A DNA stretch of 64,000 bases from Algoriphagus aquimarinus (GCF_007997215.1 NZ_VORW01000020.1:17815-81814), one strand, 5' to 3'; shown: positions 33,008-41,155, counted from the first letter of the stretch. The notes: generated from the letters alone by a model not told the origin. Translations and numbers: made by a program.

Positions 33008-34507
33008 AGCACGAAGACACCAGGCGGCTATGCCTCGGCTTGGCTGAACGCTGGAAGAAACCGTATTTTTGGTCCTTCCAGGTCTCAGGAAGTACAGCAA
33101 GGTGACAGCGTGGAGCTTGGGGTATTTGGTAAGTACGTAGATCCAAAGAAATTCAGGTTGTCTCCAGCCAGCTTTGTACGATCAGGAATGGATAAGAAGC
33201 TAATCCAGCAACTCACCGAATATGGTCAGAACCTCAGTGCGGGAGGAGTGAATGAAATCGCTATTGCTAATGTGATCGCGCTGGTGATCACTGAACTACA
33301 ACAGAAACCTGTACCGGAAGCCTACATGGGCTATGCATTGTATGATTCAGATTCCACCTTATATGAACAAGAGGGCTGAGCGTAAAGAAACAGTCCAGTG
33401 GACTGTTTTAGCGAAGAGCCAGGCTGTGGGTAGGAAATCCTCTCCAAAAAAGCAAGAAACAAACACGAGGAGCTGATCAAGAAGATTGCTGTACCTAAGG
33501 ATGGGTATATAGAAACGTACTTGGTCAATGAGACTTCTGATGATGTGTGGTTTGATCAGTTTAGAATTCTGAGTACAGGGCCGCTCATCGTCCAAGAGAC
33601 GCACTATGATCCCTGGGGAGTAGAGCTTTCTGGTTTGGGGTATCAATATGGAGGAATCAAAATAAATCCGTATTTATACAACGGCAAGGAGGCAAACGGC
33701 CACTTGGGAGTAAACATCTACGACTTCGGAGCTCGACTGTATGACCCTGCTATCGGAAGGTGGTTTGTGTCCGATCCGATGGCTGAGAAGATGCGTAGGC
33801 ACTCACCTTACAATTTTGCGTTTAATAACCCACTGAGATATATTGATCCAGATGGGATGGAGCCCTATGAGGTGATGGGAAGCGTCACTACTTCTGGAGA
33901 AAGTGAGAGCCAGGAAGATGAGACAGAGAAGAGCGTGGTGAATGAGGAGGAGACAGCGCCGGACAATGATTTTCTTTGGTCAGATGGATATAGTTATCAA
34001 AGTGCTAGGAATTCAATAATAGGTAGGGATTCTTTCAATGGTAGTTATCAGAAATATGTTGTTGGCGCTGACCTGAAAGATAATTCTGATAATTTATTTG
34101 AAAATCTTTTAGCCATTTATGATTATTTAATGTTAAACAATGGATTAACTAGAACAAAGGGAATTAAAAACGATCGAAATATTTATTTTCATATAACAGA
34201 TTTTATTAAAAACATACCAATTCATCAAAAAGGAGATAGTTATACGCAAACGATCACTAGCGAATCAAAATTTACAAGTCAAGGCATCAAATACAGATAT
34301 TCTATAAGTCCTGCTCAAGTTGCTAATCCCGGACAATATTATAATATGGGATATATATCTAAAATATTATCTAATAGTAATGGGAGTTTAGGTCAAATTT
34401 CTTTAATGAACGGAAATAATACACTATTTACATTATCAATTTATGGAAGACAGAACTTTGTTGAAAGATTTAATAAAATATATAAAGGAAATAAGATTAT
34501 TCAATAA
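33008..34507 (+). pseudogene. Orphan RHS cassette E, core interrupted by a palindromic insert
   Basis: The frame opens after a TAA at 33005 and reads core sequence to LYDSDSTLYEQ near 33369. There a palindromic element brings TGA, TAA and TAG in frame. Core reading resumes in the same frame at about 33440 (LSKKARNKHEELIKKIAVPK) and continues through YIDPDGMEPYEVMG to a unique tip of about 185 residues (SDGYSYQSARNSIIGRDSFN, DRNIYFHITDFIKNIP). The tip function is unknown. The insertion sits in the core, so the tip and its partner gene stay intact and could still be exchanged by recombination downstream of the insert. Confidence 0.75.
33374..33420 (+). repeat. Short palindromic element type 1, copy 3, inside cassette E
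   Basis: The central stem AAACAGTCCA/TGGACTGTTT is perfect, with outer arms GGCT/AGCC. It replaces three codons of the core with 22 and introduces three in-frame stops. Confidence 0.65.
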
Positions 34508-35066
34508 TTTGTTTTTGCTGTTTCTTATTATTAATTCATGCATTACTCCTAAGGATGAAGTTTTTGAAGGGCAGGAAGTCTTAAAAGAGTTTCAGGTGAT
34601 TTTCCCTTATTTAAGTATAATTGATTCAACTTGGGATATAGTTTATCTTTTTAATGATGAAGATTTAGTTCAGTTTGAAGCATCGAAAAATGACAGTACT
34701 TTGAAATTTAACTATGTTAAGTTGACAAAAATACCAGAAGAAAATTGGGGTTTCCCTTCATCTAGTTTTTCTTATTGTTATGATATTAGTAATATTACTT
34801 ATTCTTGGGAGGATAAGGAAAAGGATACTTATATTCATTACACCGCAAAGCTAGATACTATATATCATTTTTATTGGAATACTGGATATAGTTGGACGGG
34901 TGATCCATTTTTTATTAAAGGGAAATATACCTATTTGTATGAATACAACAGACTTACTCCTGATCAAATGAGGTATTATGAACAAAATAAGGATTCTTTA
35001 ACGAGAGTTTTAGGGGATGATTTACCCGATTTACCTTCCATCGAAGCAGTGAAAAGTTCATTGTGA
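34443..35066 (+). CDS. Lipoprotein immunity candidate for toxin tip E
   Basis: The only ATG in frame is at 34443, which gives 207 residues and a 65-bp overlap with the toxin gene. A lipoprotein signal (LFNNLFLLFLIINSC) begins only at about residue 19, so the true start may be a rare codon such as ATA near 34479. The mature part is acidic and Tyr/Trp-rich (DISNITYSWEDKEKDTYIHY). No family is recognised; assignment as immunity rests on position behind tip E. Confidence 0.6.
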   Translation: MEDRTLLKDLIKYIKEIRLFNNLFLLFLIINSCITPKDEVFEGQEVLKEFQVIFPYLSIIDSTWDIVYLFNDEDLVQFEASKNDSTLKFNYVKLTKIPEENWGFPSSSFSYCYDISNITYSWEDKEKDTYIHYTAKLDTIYHFYWNTGYSWTGDPFFIKGKYTYLYEYNRLTPDQMRYYEQNKDSLTRVLGDDLPDLPSIEAVKSSL

Positions 35067-35652
35067 ATAGGTGAAATGTTCCTATGGCGGATATCATGAC
35101 TAGGTACTGACCCTCTACTTGCGCTCCTCTTGAAGGGATGGGGTATGCTATGATGTTATAAATGACCTGATCTAAGGAAATACAGCATGGAGACGATGTG
35201 GAACTGGCGATTCCCGTACATCAGTCGGGAGGAAAATACGTAGATCCTAAGAAAATCAGACTTTCTCCAGCCAGCTTTGTACGCACAGGTATGGATAAGA
35301 AGCTAATCCAGCAACTCACCGAATATGGTCAGAATCTCAGTGCAGGGGGAGTGAATGAAATCGCCATTGCCAATGTGATCGCGCTGGTGATTAACGAACT
35401 ACAACAGAAACCGGTGCCTGAGGCTTATATGGGCTACGCACTCTACGATGCCGATTCAAACCTTTACGATCAAGGAAAAGTCATCCTATCCAAAAAAGCA
35501 AGAAACAAACACGAGGAGCTGATTAAAAAGATTGCTGTACCTAAGGATGGTTACATAGAAACGTATTTGGTCAATGAGACTTCTGATGATGTGTGGTTTG
35601 ACCAATTTAGGATTCTCAGCACTGGACCACTGATCGTGCAGTAAACTCATGG

Positions 35653-35690
35653 AGCCTGTCCCGATGAATGAAGCGAAGCGATATCGGGAA
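35653..35690 (+). repeat. Short palindromic element type 2, copy 3
   Basis: AGCCTGTCCCGATGAATG is followed by AAGCGAAGCGATATCGGGAA; TCCCGAT can pair with ATCGGGA. It lies where the core of cassette F is broken. Confidence 0.6.
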
Positions 35691-35736
35691 GCCTTGGGGA
35701 GTGGAGCTTTCAGGGCTTGGTTACCAGTATGGAGAG

Positions 35737-35783
35737 GGCGGAGCGTTAAGAAAATGTCCTGTGGACATTTTTAGTGAGGAGCC
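35737..35783 (+). repeat. Short palindromic element type 1, divergent copy 4
   Basis: The central stem AAATGTCC/GGACATTT keeps pairing although it differs from the CAGTCC/GGACTG stem of the other copies, which is compensatory change. The outer arms GGC/GCC and the spacing are conserved. Confidence 0.6.
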
Positions 35784-35944
35784 AGCTTGCAGGGCGGGAG
35801 GCAAACGGCCATCTTGGAGTGAATCTGTATGACTTCGGAGCCAGAATGTACGATCCAGCTATCGGGAGATGGTTTGTGCTGGATCCGATGGTACGTGAGT
35901 TTCCTTAGAACAGTACTTATGGACAACTGAAATAAAAACATCAG

Positions 35945-36175
35945 AAGGTTAATGTTTTATTACTTTTTCCTTAGTGTTAGCCACAATTGCACCACTAGTT
36001 TTCTAATTCCCCTTCCTTAAAAACATTTCCGATATGTTCGGAGATAGCACTTCTTCCTTTTCAAAAAAGTGCCGCAATTTGTTCTTGGGAAAGCTAAACT
36101 ATTTCTTGATCAGACATCACTTCAATTTGAGTTTAGCCATCATCGCCTTTAAATATTTCGAATTGATTACTATGT
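35945..36175 (-). pseudogene. Decayed RhuM-family (virulence RhuM / Fic-associated) gene, N-terminal part
   Basis: On the minus strand one frame reads NQFEIFKGDDG, stop, TQIEV, SDQEIV, stop, LSQEQIAALF, stop, KGRSAISEHIGNVFKEGELE, stop. Ignoring the stops this is the N-terminal DNA-binding segment of RhuM-family proteins, which typically read TQIEV...LTQ-x-x-IAELF followed by ITEHINNIFKEGEL. At least four stops make it a pseudogene. It sits between the RHS array and the excisionase module, so it is a relic of earlier cargo. The rest of 35906-36222 shows nothing else. Confidence 0.7.
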
Positions 36176-36222
36176 AAGGTTATGATTATAAAACCTCTTT
36201 GTCTTTCATGGGGTATTTTTTA

Positions 36223-36480
36223 CTAGAACTTTTTCCATTTTCGACGATCTTTCTTTAAATCCCATATCCATTGGTCAAGGATATACTTCCAGTTTTTGAT
36301 TGGAACACCGGTTTTGGTTTGCCAGCCATTTTTTTGGAAGTGAGTAAAAAACAGGAATGCCTCTTTTTCCTCCAGCTCCTGTTGATCAAAGATGATTTTT
36401 ACATGAGCTAATAGTGGAGGAACTTCATTACTGAATCCCAAATTTGATTTATGATTTAACTCTGATTTCTTATATTCCAT
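36223..36480 (-). CDS. Small hypothetical protein after the excisionase gene
   Basis: From the ATG at 36480 this gives 85 residues (MEYKKSELNHKSNLGFSNEV...), overlapping the end of the excisionase gene by 11 bp; a longer start at 36516 is possible. It is rich in charged and aromatic residues (FFTHFQKNGWQTKTGVPIKN, WKYILDQWIWDLKKDRRKWK) and has no signal. Its translational coupling to the excisionase suggests a role in excision or its control. Family not recognised. Confidence 0.6.
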   Translation of the reverse strand: MEYKKSELNHKSNLGFSNEVPPLLAHVKIIFDQQELEEKEAFLFFTHFQKNGWQTKTGVPIKNWKYILDQWIWDLKKDRRKWKKF

Positions 36481-36763
36481 TTTCAGGAAACTTATTTGAC
36501 TTCTTATTCTCTTCAAACACTCTGGTTATATCGGCATGATCGTAGTAGATGATTCCTCCGATCTTTGTGTATGGTATGGTTCCGCTGACGCGCATGTGTT
36601 GCAGCGTGCCGGGAGAAATGGCCAATAACTTTCTAACCTCATGGGATTTCAACCATTTCTTGGCCGGCTGCCCATTGAGGCTAGAAAGCATCTTTTTTAT
36701 CTCTGATTTCAGTTCAGTTCCAAATTTCTCCAAGTCATTTAATGTGATGATTTCTGTTGGCAT
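36470..36763 (-). CDS. Excisionase-type helix-turn-helix protein
   Basis: This 97-residue protein has the MerR-like/excisionase domain common in Bacteroidota ICEs: KKWLKSHEVRKLLAISPGTL, then QHMRVSGTIPYTKIGGIIYY. These small proteins bend DNA at attachment sites or regulate transfer genes. It lies 85 bp downstream of the integrase on the same strand, the usual position of an ICE excision factor. Confidence 0.85.
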   Translation of the reverse strand: MPTEIITLNDLEKFGTELKSEIKKMLSSLNGQPAKKWLKSHEVRKLLAISPGTLQHMRVSGTIPYTKIGGIIYYDHADITRVFEENKKSNKFPENGI

Positions 36764-36848
36764 TTGAATTTGATTTTGGTTTACATTTCCAAAAGTCAGT
36801 CTAATGTTAGAAAGAAATTCACATCACAATCAGAAGTTGGTACTAAGG

Positions 36849-38078
36849 TTATTTTGCTTTACTAAGCTTCCTTCGAAGCTTTTTCATGTCATCACTTACT
36901 TTTTTCTCTACCACCTTAGCATATATCTGCGTGGTTTTAATGCTTGCATGTCCGAGCATTTTACTCACTGTTTCAATTGGGACACCATTTAAAAGCGTAA
37001 CGGTGGTGGCAAAGGTGTGCCTAGCCAAATGGAAAGTCAGGTTTTTGTCAACATTACAAATGATTGCAATTTCCTTCAAATAGGCGTTTAGCTTTTGATT
37101 GGAAATCAATGGAAAAATTTTCCCTTTGGAGTAAGGCCTGTCTTTGTCCTGATAGAATCTGATGATATCCAGAGCCTCAGGCAAAAGTGGAACTTTTGAC
37201 TTTTGTTGCGTTTTTTGTCTGCTTATCGTGATCCAATACTCTCCATCCAACCCCACTACAATATCATGGAGCATTAGGTTCATGGTGTCAATGTAACTAA
37301 TACCGGTGTAGCAGCTGAAAATAAATAGATCCCTGATGTACTGTAATCGCTGGATATCGATTTGCTTTTCTTCTATTCTCTTCAACTCAGCCGGAGTCAG
37401 ACAGGTTCTTTCAACTTTTTGGTAACGAAAACTGAACTTGGCAAATGGATCCTTGACCATCCATTCCATCCTTAGGGCTAAATTGATCACTTTCCTAAAC
37501 CTTTCCAGATGCTTCATGATGCCATTATTTGCCAAGGGCTTGTGATGATCCTGAGGCTCATAGTTCACAAGGTATAATTCAAACTCATTTAAAAAACGGT
37601 AATTGATGTCCTGTAGGAAATAATCTTCTATGCCATACTGCGACTTGGCAAAGGCCATTACATATTTTTGGGTAGTGAAGTAATTTTTGAGAGTGCCCCA
37701 AGCCAGCACATTTCTGTACTTCTCATTGTGATATTCAAAGAGCATAGAAACGGTATGTTCTTTTGTATTGGTGCCTAAAAGCTCGTGTTTGATTGAATCA
37801 GCAGTAATAGTGGTTTTTTGAAGCTGAAACTCCTGATAAATCTGGATAATCCTAGCTTCTAATTCTTTCAAATAGTGATTTAAGGATTTGGAAGATTCTT
37901 TGGATCCTTTAGCCGATCCTAGCACATGATTCCAATCGTTGACATTTATTTTTCTCTTTAAAGAGATGTCTACTCGGGTTCCATCAACAGTGATCCTCAC
38001 GTAAAGAGGGATTTCTAAATCGTCTGTGGAGTTGTTTTTGAGGAAAAACCTGATTCCAAATGTGTTAGTTGTTTTCAT
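36849..38078 (-). CDS. ICE tyrosine recombinase/integrase
   Basis: This 409-residue protein has an N-terminal arm-binding domain (FGIRFFLKNNSTDDLEIPLY), a SAM-like core-binding region (INYRFLNEFELYLVNYEPQD) and a catalytic domain. Visible catalytic features are HLARHTFATT (HxxR), MLGHASIKTTQIY (His and the Tyr nucleophile) and the SRQKTQQKSKVPLL beta-hairpin Lys. The first Arg, usually in TGLR, is replaced: the motif here reads CYTGISYIDT, as known for IntDOT-type recombinases. It points toward the element interior about 290 bp from a tRNA-Pro gene, with direct repeats between. It is likely responsible for integration and excision of the ICE. Confidence 0.92.
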   Translation of the reverse strand: MKTTNTFGIRFFLKNNSTDDLEIPLYVRITVDGTRVDISLKRKINVNDWNHVLGSAKGSKESSKSLNHYLKELEARIIQIYQEFQLQKTTITADSIKHELLGTNTKEHTVSMLFEYHNEKYRNVLAWGTLKNYFTTQKYVMAFAKSQYGIEDYFLQDINYRFLNEFELYLVNYEPQDHHKPLANNGIMKHLERFRKVINLALRMEWMVKDPFAKFSFRYQKVERTCLTPAELKRIEEKQIDIQRLQYIRDLFIFSCYTGISYIDTMNLMLHDIVVGLDGEYWITISRQKTQQKSKVPLLPEALDIIRFYQDKDRPYSKGKIFPLISNQKLNAYLKEIAIICNVDKNLTFHLARHTFATTVTLLNGVPIETVSKMLGHASIKTTQIYAKVVEKKVSDDMKKLRRKLSKAK

Positions 38079-38120
38079 GATAAATGAACTGTTTTAAAGG
38101 TTTTTACATCACTTTAAAAA

Positions 38121-38268
38121 AGGTCACCGAATAAGACACAGCAAAATCGCGTCAAAATGCATCAAATAAGGTTTAATTACTTTAATACAAAAATTTGATT
38201 GACAGAGAGATAAGTCACTTTCTGTGCGTGAAATTTAAGCATTAAAATAGGTCACCGAATAACGCACA
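38121..38268. promoter_or_regulatory. Direct repeats in the integrase-tRNA spacer, candidate integrase arm sites
   Basis: AGGTCACCGAATAAGACACA (38121) and AGGTCACCGAATAACGCACA (38249) are nearly identical and in the same orientation, 128 bp apart. TGTGCGTG at 38222 is an inverted partial copy of the CGCACA end. Position between the integrase and tRNA-Pro fits arm-type binding sites of an ICE end. The exact att core is not resolved. Confidence 0.5.
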
Positions 38269-38312
38269 TTTTCTTTGCTATTTGTTGATATGAACTAAAG
38301 GCTAAAAAACAG

Positions 38313-38346
38313 AAAAGCCTGTAAATCAGTAGATTTACAGGCTTTT
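38313..38346 (-). terminator. Terminator of the tRNA-Pro gene
   Basis: The 15-base arms AAAAGCCTGTAAATC and GATTTACAGGCTTTT are perfect, with a four-base loop. The site lies 24 bp beyond the tRNA 3' end on the minus strand; runs of T on both sides allow use in both directions. Confidence 0.75.
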
Positions 38347-38369
38347 GGTTTCCCTTGGAAAGGGTTCTG

Positions 38370-38443
38370 TCGGGGTGGCAGGATTCGAACCTACGACCTC
38401 CTCGTCCCAAACGAGGCGCGATACCGGGCTACGCTACACCCCG
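38370..38443 (-). tRNA. tRNA-Pro (anticodon TGG)
   Basis: On the minus strand the acceptor arms CGGGGTG and CACCCCG pair over seven bases. The T arm contains GGTTCGAATCC. The anticodon stem CCTCG/CGAGG encloses the loop TTTGGGA, giving anticodon TGG. The length is 74 nt with discriminator A. The gene's 3' end faces the integrase, the usual situation when an ICE uses a tRNA 3' end as attachment site, but the second copy of the att core is outside the window. Confidence 0.93.
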
Positions 38444-38631
38444 AGGTGTAACTGGTTTTTTCAATTTTTGATCCCTGACTTGCTCATGAATCGGTTGCAA
38501 ATGTAACAAAATTTATTTCCGACAAACACTTTTTTTGAAATGATATTGAAAAAAATATCGGATTAAATTGATGGTATTTGAAGTGTAAGTGAAAGTGTAT
38601 TGATTATGAGAGGGATATATTTTTTTTGATG

Positions 38632-38684
38632 TAAATAAAATCTTTCAGGAATTTCAGCTTATCCTTTTTTACCTGCCTGAAAGA
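38632..38684 (-). terminator. Probable terminator of the TonB receptor gene
   Basis: On the minus strand TCTTTCAGG pairs with CCTGAAAGA across a 26-base loop and is followed by TTTTATTT. The site begins just after the receptor stop codon. Confidence 0.45.
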
Positions 38685-38692
38685 ATCTTTCC

Positions 38693-41155
38693 TTAAAACT
38701 CCTTCTCACCGAATTCACTCTTGATAAACTTGGAGTTGTTTTTCAATTTATTGAAGGTGTAGCTGATATTGAACTGGATTATATCTACCTCATATACATA
38801 GTTTGTGGTAGTATAGAACACTCCGTCTCTCCAGGTGGTGATTCGTTGCTCATTCGTAGGAAGTAGTCCCATATCGATATTTAACCACTGAAGTGTGGTG
38901 CTCAATCTTCCCTCAAGGAAGGTCTTTTTGATGTTGAGATTGGGTGAAAGAAAGCTTGAATCTTCGCCCTGTGCGGTGTTGGTAGGAGAAATATAGTTCA
39001 CTGCCAGCTGAGCTTCCCAGTTTTTACCAAAGCTAAAGCTGGTGTTTGCATTGATGGAGTATATCCAGCTTTCGGTATTGATAGGTTTGTTGTCAAACTC
39101 ACCTGCAATGGAATAATTATACACATTTGCGCCAGCGAAAACTTGCCACCAATCGGTTGGGTTTAGCTCCAATCCTGTTTCCAAACCTATAGACTTTCCT
39201 GTGCCTACATTGGAATAAATTCGGTTTAAAATGGTGTCGTTAAAGACTGTGTTCACACGATTGACTAAGTTCTGTACATTTCTAAAGTAGGTAGTGGCGG
39301 TGAACGAATTGTTGTTGAAATTTTTCACCAAACCTACTTCCACCAGGTCTACAAATTCTGGTAGCAGGGTAGGATCACCTTGTTCCAGTGTTTCGGAGTG
39401 CTCTCTTTCTGGGAAGGGATTCATCTTAAAAGTAGTCGTTCTTTCTACTCTTTTGGAGTAAGATGTTTTGATTTGAAGGTCATCGTTTACCGAATAGTGT
39501 AAACTTGCCGAAGGGTACCACTTCACAAAATCATATAGGTAAGTAGTATCAACTGTCCCGGCTTTGTCGGTAAGATAGAGCGTTCTATCCATGATCTCCA
39601 CCCTTGCGCCAGCCGAATAGCTCCATTGTCCCTTCTTACCGCTTAATTGTCCATATCCTGAGTGCAGTGATCTACTTAAGTCCACGGCACTTGAAAACTC
39701 TGGAATCAGCTCAAATTCTCCTGTTTCATTGTTTTTTCGCTCATAGACAAAATCTCCGGTATGGTTGAGATACCTGTACTGATAGCCAAATTCCAAGATG
39801 CCAAATGGTTTTGGAGCAGCCTTGTAGTCCACTTGTGCTCTAGTGCCATGAAGCGGATTGTCGTTGGTGTTATACTCGTCCTGGTAGATGAGACTTGTGT
39901 TTGGGTAGCCCAAGTTCCGGTTGGTTGTAGGCCCTCCAAGCATGGTGTATTCATAAAGAAACGAGCCTGAGAGTTGGGATTTATTTTGGAAAATATGCTT
40001 GTAATCCAAGCTTCCCAACACGAAGTCACCACGTCTAATTCTAAGGTTCTCGTTGTAATACTGCATGGTATAAAGACGCTCTCCATTGACCTCTGCATGG
40101 TTGTCATTATAAAGGATGTCAGCAGTTCTGTCGGCAGTCTTTTTGCCAGCATAGAATCCCAAACTGAAGTCATTGGACTCATTTGGCGCAAAACCAACCG
40201 TAACTCTACCAGAGTAGGTTTTAGCATCTGTACTTCTTTCTCCGTCTGAAGGGAAATAGGTGGCGGTATCTCCGCGTGTGATATAGACATTTCCTTCTCT
40301 TCTACCGTTGATATCACTTCTTTGGAAGCTTCCGCCTAGGGAAAGATCCCATTTATCCTTTTTGTGATTTATAGTGAAGTCAGCTCCATAGCGCTGAGGG
40401 TTGTCCTTATTGTCATAAGGCTCTATACTCGGCATGCCGATCTTGGTATTCACTTGCACAAATGTGCCATCAGTCACCCCTTTCTTCATGATGATATTGA
40501 TGATTCCAGCCTTTCCTTCTGGGTCGTATTTAGCAGATGGAGATGTGACCAACTCTATTTTTTCTACTGCATTTGCTGGAAGTTGTGAAAGCAAAGCCTC
40601 AGGGCTGGATTGGGTTGGTTTGCCATTTACCATCACCACAAAACCTGTCGTTCCCCTAACTGATATTTCACCTTGAGCATTGATGCTGACAGAAGGTAGG
40701 TTTCTCAACACATCGGTTGCTGTACCGCCTTGGCTTGTCAGGAAATTCTCAGAATTGTAAACCTGTCGATCTACTTGATTCATGGTGGTAAATTTCCTTC
40801 CGGATACTTCTACCTCAGCTAGTAATTGCTGATCTGGACTTAGAAAAATAGTACCTAGATCCTGTACTTGATTCTTCGATACCGTGATGTCTGAAATGAC
40901 TTTGTTGTCATATCCTAAAAATTGTGCTAGTAGATAATATTCTCCTGATTTTAAGTCATCTAAAACAAATGCACCATCTTGATCGGTCACTACCCCAGCT
41001 ACTAGTGAACTGTCTTTGACTTGGTAAATGGCCACACTGGCATATTCCAAAGGATTGTTTTCGGATTGGTCAATTAATTTACCCTTTACACCAGTTTGAG
41101 AAAAAGCTGTTCCAGCTAAAAAAGCAAGAAAAAGCAGAGAAAATAATCGATTCAT
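38693..41155 (-). CDS. TonB-dependent receptor, outer membrane beta-barrel family
   Basis: This 820-residue protein has a signal peptide (FSLLFLAFLAGTAFS). A carboxypeptidase-regulatory-like domain lies at about 22-100 (VKGKLIDQSENNPLEYASVA, YYLLAQFLGYDNKVISDITV). A plug domain lies at about 120-225 (DVLRNLPSVSINAQGEISVR, NAVEKIELVTSPSAKYDPEG). The rest is a beta-barrel of the OMP_b-brl_3 type ending in FNISYTFNKL. The ligand is unknown. It is encoded downstream of an AraC regulator on the same strand, 78 bp away, which may control it. A fragment of a close relative lies at 58205-58470. Confidence 0.9.
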   Translation of the reverse strand: MNRLFSLLFLAFLAGTAFSQTGVKGKLIDQSENNPLEYASVAIYQVKDSSLVAGVVTDQDGAFVLDDLKSGEYYLLAQFLGYDNKVISDITVSKNQVQDLGTIFLSPDQQLLAEVEVSGRKFTTMNQVDRQVYNSENFLTSQGGTATDVLRNLPSVSINAQGEISVRGTTGFVVMVNGKPTQSSPEALLSQLPANAVEKIELVTSPSAKYDPEGKAGIINIIMKKGVTDGTFVQVNTKIGMPSIEPYDNKDNPQRYGADFTINHKKDKWDLSLGGSFQRSDINGRREGNVYITRGDTATYFPSDGERSTDAKTYSGRVTVGFAPNESNDFSLGFYAGKKTADRTADILYNDNHAEVNGERLYTMQYYNENLRIRRGDFVLGSLDYKHIFQNKSQLSGSFLYEYTMLGGPTTNRNLGYPNTSLIYQDEYNTNDNPLHGTRAQVDYKAAPKPFGILEFGYQYRYLNHTGDFVYERKNNETGEFELIPEFSSAVDLSRSLHSGYGQLSGKKGQWSYSAGARVEIMDRTLYLTDKAGTVDTTYLYDFVKWYPSASLHYSVNDDLQIKTSYSKRVERTTTFKMNPFPEREHSETLEQGDPTLLPEFVDLVEVGLVKNFNNNSFTATTYFRNVQNLVNRVNTVFNDTILNRIYSNVGTGKSIGLETGLELNPTDWWQVFAGANVYNYSIAGEFDNKPINTESWIYSINANTSFSFGKNWEAQLAVNYISPTNTAQGEDSSFLSPNLNIKKTFLEGRLSTTLQWLNIDMGLLPTNEQRITTWRDGVFYTTTNYVYEVDIIQFNISYTFNKLKNNSKFIKSEFGEKEF

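Larger units (their letters stand above)
31887..33067 (+). repeat. Large direct repeat, copy 2
   Basis: Second copy of the 1.19 kb segment at 27681-28867, offset 4199-4200 bp. This copy is joined to a complete toxin D gene, so it is likely the source of, or closer to, the ancestral arrangement. It contains the type 2 palindrome at 32776-32808, the type 1 palindrome at 32836-32882 and the TGT-loop hairpins at 32936-32983. Confidence 0.85.
35198..35905 (+). pseudogene. RHS cassette F, core remnant without a toxin tip
   Basis: Core sequence (GKYVDPKKIRLSPASFVRTG onward) reads to LSTGPLIVQ and a stop at 35644. A type 2 palindrome follows at 35653-35690, then PWGVELSGLGYQYG, a type 1 palindrome at 35737-35783, and core again (EANGHLGVNLYDFGARMYDP). 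It ends at RWFVLDPMVREFP with a stop near 35906. A small hairpin TCCCG...CGGGA at 35212-35230 sits near its left end. No tip or immunity gene remains, so this is a decayed end of the array. Confidence 0.78.

Noticed and set aside
33367..33445. Programmed readthrough or recoding across the three stops in cassette E
   Set aside because: The stop-containing stretch is a palindromic element found elsewhere in the locus, so insertion is the simple explanation; no recoding signal is seen.
27000..35900. Repeated blocks as a CRISPR array or tandem satellite
   Set aside because: The repeats are long protein-coding RHS core copies and scattered palindromes, not short regular repeats with spacers.
38370..38443. 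Second copy of the tRNA 3' end inside the window as left attachment site
   Set aside because: I scanned the left part for the tRNA 3' sequence and saw no copy; the left end must be outside the window.
39706..40317. 203-codon minus-strand frame within the TonB receptor
   Set aside because: It is in another frame of the receptor gene; the composition is that of a shifted frame and the receptor frame is complete.
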